Shown here: positions 15,501 to 30,500 of the stretch, in pieces | Position numbering within the stretch: position 1 is the stretch's first letter | Layout: each line of letters begins with the position of its first letter | Source of the DNA: Agrypnia vestita | Lineage: Eukaryota; Arthropoda; Insecta; Trichoptera; Phryganeidae | Direction of reading: 5' to 3' | NCBI GenBank assembly: GCA_016648135.1 | Contig: JADDOH010002060.1 | Coordinates: 62,001 to 126,000 of the forward strand | DNA: 64,000 nt | Translations under genes and position numbers: made by a program | The notes under the pieces: generated by a model | What the model was told of the DNA's origin: nothing | The model's database searches: none | Seen by the model: only the letters and a program-made list of their open reading frames with translations

Positions 15501-18500
15501 AGCTCTCAGCGGTTGACCTATAACTATCATGCAATTTCCCCAAGGGGCTAGGCAGGGATGATAGAATGCCGTGCTCATCTGTCATGGTACACCATCTACA
15601 TCTTCTCATGTATGCCCATGGTTTGTTAAAGCCTTTGCAAGGCTGTCCTCAAGTATTTGGTTTATCTGATCATTTATTTATTTATTTATTTAACGCCCTT
15701 ATGGGCTTTTACAACATACAGAATATTTTTTTTAAATAACATAAGACATTTAAAATTAAAATACAGTTAAAAGTTACAATAATAATAGTTAAAAGTTAAT
15801 AATAATAATAATAATAATACAGAAAAACATAAGAAAAACATAAAAACATAAGATAAAATAATAATAAAGTTAAAGGTAGAAATAATAATAGTTAAAGGTA
15901 AAATAGAATGATTTATTGTCCATTTCCATTTTGTTTGGATGTAAACAATTGTATCAACTTTGTCCTATAAACAGTTATACTATCAGCAAAAATGTCAGCC
16001 GCCTCTGCATGCTCATTCCCTAATGAGGGTAATCTGGGAATTACAGAGTTTGCTAATGCACTAGTTCTGACATTTCCACTATAATAGAACAATGCACTGT
16101 GTTTTGATGACCTCGATGGAGCATATAAGTCGATCAGACTAATAATCTGGGGGCAATCAATCAAACTATTTACGATCCTATAAAGAAATATTAGGTCTGT
16201 TACAGTACGTCTCACAGACAAGTTTAAAAGTTGTAAATAACTAAGGAGATATTCATAATTGATATCTTCCAAGCGTATATTTAATTTGTAATTAATAAAT
16301 CTAAAAAAAATTTTTTGGACTCGTTCAATTGCCGTTGAATGATTAACATAGTGAGGAGACCAAATGATCGAGTTATATTCAACCTGAGGTCTGACAAGAG
16401 AAGTGTAGAGGACTTTATAAGTGCGCAGGTCTGTAAAGTTTTGTGCAGTTCTTAAAACAAATCCCAACATTTTGAGACCTTTATTAGTTATCAAGTCAAT
16501 GTGGGGAATGAATGATAATTTAGCATCAAAAATTACTCCCAGATCACTTATCTCCTCAACTGATACAAGGTTTACATCATTAATTTTGTAGGTGAATTTA
16601 ATAGGAATCTTTTTTTTGTAAAAGTAATAGATTGGCACTTGGAGATATTTAGATGAAGTTGATTGTTGGTACACCATTTGAACAGGGAATCCAAATTTGA
16701 TTGTAGTTTCATACAATCGGACATACTTTTCACTGATCTAAATATTTTCAAGTCATCGGCAAATATCAGAAATTGTACATCATCAAAAATGTCAGCAATG
16801 TCATTTATAAAAAGGATGAACAGGATTGGTCCGAGGTGTGATCATGCTAGGTTTTTCGTGGTCATCCTGGTTTCCGTTGCCTTCAATACTCCCCTTGTAT
16901 ATTTTCTTTACCCTTCTGTCATCTCCGTTCCAGGTGACCAAACCATCTCAGCGATCCTTTCTTTATTCTATCTACTAATGACATTTCTTTTTTGTATATT
17001 ATTTGAATTGTTGATTTATGGACATCCTTTATAACAACTTTTCATAAAAGAATACTTTTTACTCCCTTTCTTTTAACTCGTAGCGTCTGTGGTTTGTAGT
17101 CTGCCGGAAAAACTTTGGATCGATTTTTAACCCTTTTAATAATAGGCGACGATAAAAATGATCTAACAAATTTACGTTTAAAAAAATTTAATAATTATAT
17201 TACTATTTTGGATTTTTCGAAATTTTAATGGTTTTTTCAAATTGGAATCATTACAAATGAGTAATGACCCCGACGGGTGCAGTAGGCACGAAACCTGATT
17301 ATATGAGAAAGGGAGTATAATAAAAACTTGGTTTTTATGGGGGTTAGTTTTTGTACTAATTAACCTTCACCTATCTATGTTAAATGACAAAACGCAACTT
17401 CTCACTGTCTGACGTTCATAAAAAAAACAATTCAAAGAAATCCCCTGATTGTCTCGTAACTAGTAGCAAAAACTTTACAGGTGGATTCCTGACTTGGAAT
17501 TAGGCTAAAACGTTGAAACAACCATGATCTCACATCAATAATTATGGAGATATGCAATATTAAAGTTTGCATATTTTTTCAATATTTCTGACTTATTTTT
17601 TTCAAAAAAACGAACGATCATTACAGTAACTTAATATCGATTATGAAAAATTCATTTGCTTCAATACAACTCAAATAAAATGATATAAACATTGTAAAAA
17701 AAATATATTTTCAATTTTTGCAAGGTTTTCATTTTATTTTTTATGCTTGAACAGGCCAATTGGCCCAATTACAGAAGCCAAACACATCACAAAACGTCCA
17801 GGCTTGAGTAAATTACATAGATTAATTGTGACCTCACCGGGAATCCTGCCTGCTGGGCTACGCGGGTCGACTTGTATTAAAAAGAATGATTTTTTTATAA
17901 TCGATATAAGTTACTGTAATGATAATTAAACCTTTTGCAAAAAATAAGTCGGAAATATTGAAAAAAAAATCTTTGATATCGCATATCTACATAACTATTG
18001 ATGTTAGGTCACGGTTGCTTGAACATTTTCGATAAAAAATCAAGGAAGGTCTACCTGTAAAGTTTTTGCTACTAGCTATGAGACACACTGTATTACTTTT
18101 ATGTGCGGAAAATAAATAACATACACTTGTTTTTTAAGTTCTACTTTTTAATTTTCTGAGATGCATTTTCTGAGATGAGAGGCATTATCTATCTAAATAT
18201 TTTACATCAAACAGCTTGTATTTATATGAAAAGTATTGAAAAGAGATGCTATACAATTTGAAGAAAAAATCTTCATTTAATTCTTAAAATTACATAGCAT
18301 CTCTTTTCAATACTTTTCATATAAATGCAAGTTGTTGAATGTAAAATATTTAGATTGATAATGCCTCGTAAGGCGTAACGCCTCTCAAAAAACATACACT
18401 TTTGTTACAACCTATCTGCACCAACAGAACACAAGTAGAGGAATGAATATTCTAGAAACACGAACAAATGTATCTCACAAAACTTGTTGACAAAATAAAT

Positions 18501-21500
18501 ATGGTAAAGAGAATTGTTATAATCGTCAAATTTAATGCATTGTTTTTGTATATGGTTTGACAACTATTTTATAGCTGCATTATTGCAAATCAGCGTCATC
18601 TGATATCAAAACATGCAGGACAGCTAGGCTGCGAATTCAATCCCAAATTCTCGTTCCCTCAAAATAGTAGATGTACAAAATTTACTAAACTGTCAACAGA
18701 ATATTTGAAGACCCCAAAGCAAGAAGTTGTTAACTAACATTTTTGTCAAAAATGAATAATAAGCCATCTAAACTAAATATTGTACGCTCTTTCCTTTGGA
18801 AATAAGTTCAGAACCTAAAAATAATTAGAACATGTTCAAATCATAGGGATGAACATGTTAACTACACTTTTTCATAACAATCAAATCAGTTACTAATGGG
18901 AAGAACATCTTCAATAATAACATGTTCATGCCATCGTTCTGAAATTAACACGCCTTTTAATTTAAATGGAATATTTGTGGTTAATATAAATTTTATTCTG
19001 GCAGTACTGTCATATAGTCCGTCTAACTTATCTGAAGAATGGCCAAATTTGGAACTAACGACGCCATATTGGATTATCTACAGCTGACAGACCTTTGACA
19101 GACTTTGTTTACAGAGAGGTTCACGACTGTTTCGATAGTTTTTTAAGAACATTTTAGATTGTCACCATGCCAAAAACCATTAAAAGCGGTGTTCGGGAAA
19201 TAATCTTGAAAATGCACACGTTTTTTGAAGAGGAACAACGTCTAAAAGCCCCAATTATGCCGTTTGATTTTGTTCATAGACTTATTGCAGCCACTTCAGG
19301 TTAATGCTGCCATGCAATTATAATGATTTTCCCATACTTAGTTTTTTATTTACTATTATACAATTTCTTCAGGTATTTCTGAATCGGCAATTTACAAAAT
19401 AGTTAAAGAAGGTAAAGTGGCCGTGGAAAAGGGTATTAAAATATCTACACCCGGAAAAAAAAGAACAAGGATAAGTGGAAAAATTGAATTAGAAGCCGTA
19501 AGATGAAAAAAGTTTTAGAACATATTTTATTCGATAATTTTTTACATAGAATTTTTATTATTTATACTTTTTATTATAAAATTCATTAACGAGTTCATTT
19601 GTATAAACATCTTTTTTCAAAAATAAACTTTTTTATTTATGCACATTAAAGACTGGTTGCATCAACTTACTTTATAGCAATAGTTCATTTAAAGCATAGA
19701 TTTTTACGAGAGCAAGTTGTTTGATCGGTGGAAAATGCAAAATATCTATGCTTTGAACGAAAGATTACTATAAACCAAGTTGATACAACGGCCCTAAACC
19801 GATTGATATCCTTAGGTGTTACTGAATTAAACATGGTGGTCATGATCATTAGGTATGAGACACCGAATAAAACCGGCGCCACACTGCGCGGATCTTCCGC
19901 CGCGTCTCTTCTGTCGTGGAACATCGCTACAGTTCTTTCCATACAATATGCGCTTATTAAACACACTACGCGGATGATCGGTCGATCTATTTGCTTTGCC
20001 GATTTGGCGCAACGGAAAAAAACGCGGCGGAAGATCTGCGTAATGTGGCGCCAGCCTAAAAGAATTATTATTGTTTGTTTTTTTTCCTGAAAATGGTATT
20101 TTTCTTTGATTTTGAAAAAACGCCATTTTGTGACGTTGTGTATTTTACGAATGTATATTTTGATAAATTTATTTGTACGTTAGTTTACATTTTTTGTTTT
20201 TTATCGTGTCGTATACTGCTGAATAACTTGTTTAAGAAAAAACGAATTTGCATAAAATTCCCTACAAATTAGATAATTTTTACACTTTGGGCAGTACCAC
20301 AACGATTGGGACGCCCTCCTTTATTCTCCAGATAAGTTGGACTGACTATATATTTGTTTTTATTTGAAGACTATTATAATATGTACTCATATATTATTTT
20401 TCAATAATTTTAAATGGTACATACCATGTTTTGTATTATTAATTAACATGCCGGGTATTTTGTAATTTTGAATAATGGATGGTACAGTTGCCGGCAAACT
20501 CGGGTCTCGTTGGTGGAATGGTACGGTATGGTCTAATTATCTCAAAATAACTTGAATGTTAGTTAACAACTTCTTGCCATGGGGTCTTCGATTGTTATAG
20601 CGCCATTTTTGCGTGAAAGACGCTTCAAAGACGCTTTGCAAATGTGACATCTTGAAGAAGTGAGTTTTTAGCAGTGATGTACAAGATACCCTATAGAAAG
20701 TATCCAATTATTAAATCAATAATTTTAAATGGTACATACCATGTTTTGTATTATTAATTAACATGCCAGGTATTTTGTAATTTTGGACAATGGATGGTAA
20801 AAACAGATAGCATTTGAAGGGTTGTTTGATGTTCATGTTTTACAAATTTTAAAAAGGTATTATTCTATTAAAAATGAGTTCCAGAGGCGAAAAAATTTTT
20901 TTAGAGAAAATGAGTATTTATTTTTTGTGCATAAATGCGTTTTTTACTTTGTAAATACTTTTTTGATATTTTAGTGACATAAATCAATAAAAATTAATTT
21001 TGAATTAGCAATAAAACATATTTTTCAAAGGCGAAATGCATATGTCTAATTATCTCAAAATGACTTGAATGTTAGTTAACATCTTCTTGCAATGGGGTCT
21101 TCATTTGGTCGTATAATATTTACCGTGTTTTAGAGAACGCTAATTCTAAATCTTAATTGCGCAGTTACGTTATTCGAGACTCACAAGATCGGCGGCCTCT
21201 TGGAGGTACTGGTGCGCCAGCGCGGGCCTGATCCCCAGGGCCCTGGACTGCGCCAGCAGAGACGCCACCGTGTTCTTCTTGGGCTTGGACACGCCCCTGC
21301 CCAGGTTGCGCGGACGCCCCTCCTTCGTCGAGTGCCACGGGCCCACTGCAAACAGAAGCGGCAAAACTGATGAGCCCTCGGAATAGCTGGGCCCACTTTA
21401 GAGAGACCTCGTCGTGTCAAAATATTATAAAATGTAATGTTATTTTTCCTAATTTAATTTTATGCTATTTTTCTTCGCTTCTTCTTACTAAGCACACTTT

Positions 21501-24500
21501 TCAAATTGTACGATAATGCAATTCAAAATCATCTATTTTCGATAGCAATCCCTCGTACACTTGATGTTCCAGAACACATTTTTTAAAATTAATTATTTAT
21601 TTATTTCAATTATTTTCTATTTTCATAATTCTTCCTTTAAATTTTTTATAATTTCTCAAAATACTCAACAACTACTTTCTGCCTTTATAGGTAGATTACT
21701 TTTCTAAGTTACCTCAGTCATTATTTTATTGTTATGTTACAATTAAACATTAGATATATAAAGGATATTGCTTTAAAAAAATTCCAAACAAAAATAGATA
21801 TCTCATTAGTGATGCCGGTCGCGCTAATGATTATTACAAAATACATATGAAACGGGTTGTAAAACTTAAATATTACAACTTCCAAAAATTTGATAGACGT
21901 GGTATTCTATCATGGGTGGAAATGTGAACATTACATTGTGTAAAGTGATCACTTAACCCTTTCAGCCTGGATCAATACGATCGTTCACATTATATATATT
22001 TTCCACTAACTAAACCGTTTTTCGGGTTCAAACCGGCCTACAATGATCGTGCGTATACGCGCGGTACAGCGCACGATCATTGCAGGCCGGTTTGTACCCG
22101 AAAAACGGTTTAGTTAGCGGGATTTTTTTTTTTTTGTGAACGCATGATCGAATCGATCCGGGCTGAAAGGGTTAAGCCAGCCGTACGATAGGTCGTATGC
22201 CCTATGAACCCAAAGACTTCCATACCTACTTTCCCAAAAAAATATAATTTCATTTCTGTGAGACATCAATAGTATACATATCTTGATTAAAGAAAATGTT
22301 ATTTTTTTACATTTAACGTGCGAATTAAAACTGGAGTCTACCAGGATGTAAGAATTCTATTTGGTTAAAAAACCTGTAATACTGTTACGATTGTTACGAA
22401 AACAGGTTGTTTGATTGACGGAGAATGCAAAATTTTTTCCTTTTTACTTAACTATTACCATTTGCCACTGATCCGGCGGCACTTAATTTTTCAAACCCTA
22501 ATTAATCATGTGAGCGACGTGACACATAGACACGTGACATTTAATGGACACGGGTATGATTCTTGTGTCAAACCATGTATGTAAAAATTTATTTTTTGAT
22601 TGATTTGTACACCAGGTACTCGGCCCAATTCTGAAAATAACAATGTCTGGATCTTTAAGATCTTTACCCCAACACTTAATAGACGATAATAAAAATTAAA
22701 AATGTCCAGAGCGGATTTTGTAATTCTACGGCTCAAATGCACTGTATTAAAAGATGATATAAGAAAGATTGTTTCTTACAATCGTATTAATTTCTTCATC
22801 CACAGCGTCCAGATGAAATATCATGGCTAAACTTATAATGACCGCGTTCGGCGTTACCGCGTATTCAAATCTTCCCACCTTGACATTTTTTGACAGATAT
22901 GTCTGGATCTTTAAGATCTTTATCCCAACACTTAATAGACGATAATAAAAATTAAAAATAAACGAGAGATAGCTTTACGTCGGTGTTTGTTTCTATGAGG
23001 GAGGGAGAAAGATGTAAATTGTTATCTGTCAAATGTCAAGATGGGAAGATTTGAATACCGAACGCCGAACGTGGTCATGACAAGTTTAGCCACGATATTT
23101 CATCTGGACGCTGTGGATGAAGAAATTAATACGACTGTAAGAAACAATCTTCTTATATCATCTTCTAATACAGTGTATTTGAGCCGTAGAATTACAAAAT
23201 CTGCTCTGGACATTTTTAATTTTTATAATCGTCTATTAAGTGTTGGGATAAAGATCTTAAAGATCCAGACATTGTTATTTTCAGAATACGGATGACTATC
23301 AAATTATAACATTTCATATTTATTACAATATTATATGCAGGAAAACCCCGTTAATTAGAACCCTGATAATTTTAAAACCTCGGTAATTCGTAATTCAAAA
23401 TAATTTTTAACCCCTTGTGCCAATCAATACATTTTAGTTCACACAATATCAATATTTATGAAATTTGACAAAATTGAAAAAAAATATTAACAAATAATGT
23501 GTCAATATTGGGTACTTTAGTCATAAACATTTCGCAATCTTTGTATTAGCATGCATTATTAGTATTGCGTTCTCAAAATGATTTCTATGCATTTTTTTTG
23601 ATTTTTGACGAATTTCGCAATCGCACCACAATTTTTTTTTTGTATCTTGTATTTCGAATTAACAGGGCTCCGCATAATTCAAAATGTTTTTTGGGTCCCT
23701 TGAATTTCGAATTAATGAGGTTCTACTATATTACAATATTAAGATTATTCATACCTTTCGTTATTGTGTTATAAAAAAATATATTTGTAAATCTGTTTTT
23801 TTTAATTGAATTAATTTTATATTTACAATAATTATTCAAATTTATTCAAATCTAAATTATTTATAGTTGCATGCAATTAACACATAATTAGGAAATTCAT
23901 CACCAGGTTACTATCACAATAAGTATGTACAAAAAAGATTTTAATTGGAAGCGCTTACCGATGCTAAAAGAATTATACTTATTTTGTAAACTTATAAAAA
24001 GCTAAAGAAAAAAACAAATTTGTAAATACGTCTATTGCGATGGTAATCTGTCGATTTCAATTATTATTAATGAAAATATGCAATTTAAACGAGAACAACT
24101 TTATTTTATAATTAGTAAAAACAATATTGACAAACACAATACCTTAAATAATGATAACAAAATAGATTACATCACATTAACTGCCTTCATAATATAATAC
24201 TAGTAATATAATATTATTTTAATCCCACAACAGATATCGCCAGTATGCAAAAATTTTCATAATCAAACTCGGATAATGAAAAATAAAACATTACCTTCTT
24301 TTGCATGCACAAATACATTTAAAAAAAAATCTACTAAAGACAGTACACTTGTGGCTTGCATGTATCCAGTTGATATGTATATTCAACTTTTTTTTTAAAA
24401 CAAATTATTTTCTACAATTAAATATAGGTACAGATGACGAAAGTGACATTTTAAAAATTTTCACACTCGTTAGAAAGCTCCGTTTAGGGTTATTTTATTT

Positions 24501-27500
24501 CTAGATATTTTTCTTATTTTTAGAATGCAGCCTTACTGTCACTGTCCTCACTGCCGCTGGGCGTGGGGCTCTCCTGGCCGGGGGGCTGCGACGGGGACGG
24601 GGAGGACTCCTGGATCACCCGGCGGGGCTTGGCCCCCGGCTTGCGGCGGGCTGGAGACGCAAAAATAACACATTGTATTTTGTCAATTTGATTAGCCGTT
24701 GGACCAAATGCACGCTGAAAATAAGGCAAAACCAGAGGTCTGGTCTGAAGACTTCAACAAAGTTGTTACATACATGTTTTAATTATGTATTTTCCCAACA
24801 AAATATGTTTTATGCATGAACTTAAATGAAATAGAAATAAAATAAGGCACACATAAAGGGCTACACCACCTTGAGACAAAAACTTTTTTTTAACATGGCT
24901 GTAGCACAAAATACGTTTTAATAGCACTGTGTTGATATTTTTTCATTGACAAGTTATTTTGAAAATTTCAAAATGGCGGAGTTAGAATGCGACCACTATA
25001 AATTGGCGTGCGAGGGGGGACGTCCCTGTCGCGTAACAGAAGTTGCCAGGGTGTAAATTTATTACACAATACATAATGTACAGAATGTCCGGTGACCGGT
25101 GTCCCAGCCTTTAACAGAAATTTGGTCAGGCAGCACTAAAGAAACCAAGCCGTAATGGCGGCCGTTCTATCTGTCAAACTGTCAGACGGTAATATCGGCC
25201 CATTATTTGCTTTTTCAGCTTCGCAAAACTTTAATACTTCATTGGCAATTGTTCTTGCACCATCCCGGACTGTTTAGGATGTTTTGGACATAATAATTCA
25301 GTGTATTTTGGTAATCAATATGTCACAGCTCCCGAGCAAATACAAAATTGTACTGAATGACATGACAGGGCGAGGGGTAACCGCCGGGTGCGGGCGGGGC
25401 AGGTTTTAGTTCCAAAGTCGCCACACGCCAAGTTATTGTGGTCAAGCAATATGTGCTGTCCTGCAAAGGTCAAAAACGCAAAAGAATAATTAAATTTGTT
25501 TAAAAATTCACCCACCATGTTAGCTTCAATTTGCTGTAACTCAGCCAATTTTTTAACGAGTGATGACTCAATATTGAGGGTAGATTGCCAAAAGGGCGTT
25601 GGTGATTATTTCGAACTTTACAGGAGGGCAAAATAATGTTTCGTCAGTATTTCTTTTATTATTAAATAATCTCCATGTGTGTTTTGGATTAACAAATATG
25701 ACATGACAAAACATAACAAAAAATGACAAAATCAGATTGAAAGAATTTTATTTTGCTCTCCCGTAAATTTCGAAATAATCAGTAACGCCCTTTTGGATTT
25801 CTACCCTCGATATGTATATTCTAAGGGAAAAAAAATTAACAAAGGAACACTCACAAACTCTGGAGGGCGGCGGCGGCTGTGTCCTGGCTCCGAGCGAAGC
25901 GGTGATGCTGCTTAGGGAGCTGAGAGAGCTGGCCGCCTCATCCTGCGCACGGGATGAGGACGTGGCGCCTATAGAAGCTTTCCAATCTGGAAAACAATCA
26001 TTTTTATTTTTTAAAAAAAGGGTATTTTTTATTTAACCAAAATCAAACAGTAAGTTTTTTTAAATTAACCAGCGGCAGAATGACAATTATGATTAAATTA
26101 GAAATAAAATTTTACTATTTTCCAATTCGTATGATTACGTGACATATATATATTACCGTGATCACTGCTTCTGGAGACGCTGGCAGGCTTCAGCGAAAGG
26201 TTGAGCGGTGTGTCGTCATCATTGATGGTGCTGGCCGGGGACTCGTCTCTCTGCGGCTGGCTGGGCGCCTGCGAGGGCTTGGAGCTGAGGTTCAAACCTG
26301 CCATCACAAAATTACACGATGAATTCACAAGGTTTCAACTTTTTATTACTTAAACCAAAACATTCATCATTATAATTTACCAGGAGCCCTTGTTCTACGA
26401 TCAAAGACATATCTTTTAGAGTATCCTTGAAGTTTGTTAAAAGTGGAGTTTCTTGAAAAAAAATTTTTGAGTTTATCTAACTTCTTTGAAAAAATTCAAA
26501 ATAAACAACAACTTAGACACCTTTATCAGCAATTACTTGAATAAACAATAAAAAAAACCATTGCACACCTTTCGCACTGATTATAGAAAAAATGGGTTAC
26601 TTTTAATTCATTCAAAGAATGAATTTTAACTTTTTTACACCGTTCTGATTGGTTGAGAACCTTCTTTCATTCAGTAAAAATACATGCAAAGGGATTTTGA
26701 ACTTTATTCCGTAATAATATTATAATAGATAAACGGAAAAAATGTACGCGGGCATAGAAGCTCCGGCATACCAAAGGTTAACAAATTAGGAGTTTCCAAA
26801 TATGTACATCCGACAGCAGTGTCAGTACAAATACAATATTTAAATATCAACTAACCCATATCCTGCGTGGTGCTATTTGAGCTGCCGTATGAGCCAAACG
26901 TGGAGCCCGACCTGTAACTGGAGCTGCCGCCAAACTGTTCCGCAAACTGCTTCTCCAGCGCGGCGAGGTTCAGCCCGCTTTGGTTGGCAATCGACTGGAG
27001 TAACTCCTTGGACAGTCCTGCGATATGAAAAAGCCGTAAATTAAATGTGCTTAGCGAATAATTAAACAATTCCAAGAGAAAGGTCGAAAAGAAGTCTGCA
27101 AATATTAACCGGTGTATCCGCTCATGCTGAAAGGAGTACTGCTTCTCGGGTCCGAAGCTCCCGAGGGCAGCTTGATGACCTCCACCCTGTCGCTGCCCGA
27201 GGCAGACGACTGGGTCGCGCCCCCGTGCGAGGAGCTGGTGGTCGAGGAGTTCTGATGCGCCATCTGCAGGTGGCCATACTCCGAATCCTGAGAATGCGAT
27301 AGGATGATGTATTTAGTACTGTTGACCCTTACAACGATTAACATTGAAATGCAATAACATTAATCAAGATGTTTAAAGAAACTTCAGCTCGGTAGTAACA
27401 TGATATAAATACAAGTAACATTCTTACCAATACAAAAACAGCTACATTATAAATTGAGTACCGGACAAAAAAATATATAATAACAAGACTATTTAAGAAA

Positions 27501-30500
27501 ATACAGTATGAGCTAAAAAATGAAACATGACAAAAAAAAATTTTTTTTAATGTTTTATAATGAAATGTGTATATTATATAATAATATGATTGTGTGAGTA
27601 TGCATCAGGGGCGTGCAGTGGGAACATCGCAGCATGACTTTTACGTAACCAATTATTTGGAAAAAAAATCAGAATACAATATATATTTTGTAATATTTCT
27701 ATCACAATTATTATAACAGTATTCATATTTTGATATATCATAAAAATCTGTAGCATAAATATTTAATTTCGTTTTTTTTCCAAAATACACGCTTACAAAA
27801 AAGTCATGCTTCAATGTTTCCACTGCACGCGCCTGGTATGCATATTGTTCCTAAAGACAAACTGTCTATACAGCTTAGTAGGATGTCTCGAGATAATATT
27901 GAATCAGATTTAAATAATAATGAATAATAATAATAATAATAAAAATAATTGGAAAGAGGTCTACATAAGAGGTGACTCAATTTTTATTATTACAATTATA
28001 ACAATGCGAAAGAATCGATCAAATACATTTTGAAGACGAAGAAAGACAGCTTTGTACTCACGAGCTTGGGCCTCTTGGCCGGACCGCCCCTCTCCACCAG
28101 AAGTCCCGTGGACGAGAGCGAGGGCAGGACGGACACGTGCGGGGGGTCCAGGGAGATGGTCTTCTTTCTGCCGCGGTTCGTCGTGCCGGGCACCTGGCGA
28201 AAGGTCAAACCGTGAACATGTTAAATATTTTACTTGGAAGGTATTCAAATTAATCGGAGAACATGTGGAAAAATAATATTTTTAAATCGCATAACTCGAG
28301 CGTCTCGCAAATATGATAAACTCACGAGTGTAAAATTACCCCTTCTTTAGGAGAGGGAATTGGGTCATTGGAAGAATGTACTCCCACGTATATTTAAGAC
28401 ACATTAAAGCCATGTATTCACTAGGGGACAAATTGTCCCTCAACAGCATGCACTGTTCCGCGACCTCGCGCACAACATAGCGCGGCATTTCTACGTGCCG
28501 TGGCAACGTTGCCATGCGCACGGTACCCGAGCGTACTCACTGCAACATTCTGCGGAGCGTCAGTACCACGTGGTATGTTTACAAGTGAATACGCATGCGC
28601 TGTATCTGTCAAGATGACAATGCGGGGAAACGAAATCGTTCTCGAACTCATCGAGCTGTATCGATCGAAGATCGCATGAATGTCCGTCCTTCTTTCTCTT
28701 TGCAGTTAATAATTTCGCATTCTCCTCTTTTTTCTCCTCTTACTTTTCGATAAACTCATTAACATAAACAGATACGCGGCTATCATCATAACCTCATAGG
28801 GCGATATATTTCCGTGACGTCTGGAAAACAATAATTATTTGCAAAAAGGACCTTGTTTTTAATAATATTCAATTTACTACAGTAAAACCTCGTTAATTTG
28901 AAATTGCGACCCAAAAAAACATTTCGAATTGCGCGGAACCCCGTTTTCGCCAAATGTGATACTGCAGCTGCCATCCATAACCTCATCGGATGACATTTCC
29001 GCGACAAGATATGCGAGTCCCGGTGTGTGCACGTCAGTTGACCGCGTCATTGTCCCCGAAACATGAGCGTAGATGTTGATGCGACATGTCGAGCGGAATG
29101 TTTCGCGATTTGTCCCCTAGTGAATACATGGCTTTATTGACAATCAAGACTTATTTATTCATGCATGATTAAATCCCTAAGTAAAGAAAACATTTTTTAG
29201 AAGAAGTTTTTTTTTTTGATCCAAACAAAGTCTCTTCAAGTAAAAACATATTTTTGTAATAAAGTGGGATTTATTTATTTGGTCCTTCACAATTGTTTTA
29301 AAATGGACAAGTTCATAGACTTTTTTTTTAACGAATCAAATGTGTTGAAACCAGAATGTGTGACATGAACTAACGTGAATTTACGTTAGTTCATGTCTGC
29401 CTACATACAGGGTGTAACAGAGCTAGTCCACAATACTTTACAGATAGATTCCTGCCTTGATTACGAGTCGAAAATTGTCAAGCAACCATGACCTAATATC
29501 AATAGTAATGAAGTTATGCAGTATCAAATTTTGCATTTTTAAAAATATTTCTGACTTGTTTTTTTCACAAAACGAAGTATCATTCAAGTATCGTCCATGG
29601 TTGCATGAAAATTTTCGACTCAAAATCAAGGCAGGAAACCACCTGTAAAGTATTGTGGACTAGCTCGGTTACAACCTGCATAATAAACCTAACGATAATT
29701 TTACTGTATAGATACAAAGCACTACATTTTCAACACATTAACAAGCCCAATTACTGAAGCGAAACATATCACAAAAACCCAGGCTTGAGTAAATTACTAT
29801 ATTGTGACCTCGCCGGGAATCGAACCCGGAACCCTTTTCGTGAGAACCCGTTGTCATGCCCACCGGGCTATGAGGGCCGCTAATACTTACCTACAACGTT
29901 GTATCAAAATATCTCACGTTTAAAATGATAAATGTTTATATTTATTTTCTGTTTTTTTTTTTACTGGAGTAACGAAAAACAGCTACTGTATCGTCCCTTT
30001 AGAGGTAAAACTCACTAAGTGACAATGGAGTAGGGAGTTTTTTTTTTTGAGATAATGAGGTTTAAATATTCAAATTATCGAAAATGTTCAAATTATGAGT
30101 TTTACCACTATATAACTATAATAAATAGACAAGGAAAATTTTTTGTATGCAGTTAGTGAGTTTTACCTCAATGCTGAATGCAATAATTTCTAAAAGAAAT
30201 ATGTCTACCGAGCCAAGACAAATGGTACACAATGGAATTCTAGTACCAACACTGGTGTAAGGAAGTGAAGCCTGGAGATGGCAGAAGAGGAACAAAAGTA
30301 AACTGAATGCAGTTGAGATGAGATCCCTTAGAAGTATGTGTAGCAAATCCATTTATGACATAGTAAATAATTAATGTAAAGCTGACCTCAGCATAATTAA
30401 TAGAATTAAAAAAGGGTTCAAATGGTTTGGGCATGTTGAGCGAATTAATGAGAAAAGAATGGTAAGAAAGAGAAGGCGACGCGTTGAAGACGTGGCACAA

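Noticed and set aside
19728..20090. 120-codon plus-strand frame
   Set aside because: It runs through both ends of a MITE (19873-20058) and has no coding signature.
23041..23295. 84-codon frame, repeated in 22506-22742 on the other strand
   Set aside because: Both come from arms of one palindrome; no family or splice evidence.
25315..25548. Minus-strand frame starting MAELQQIEANMVGEF
   Set aside because: The first residues look reasonable but no splice partner or family fits; the frame soon becomes random.
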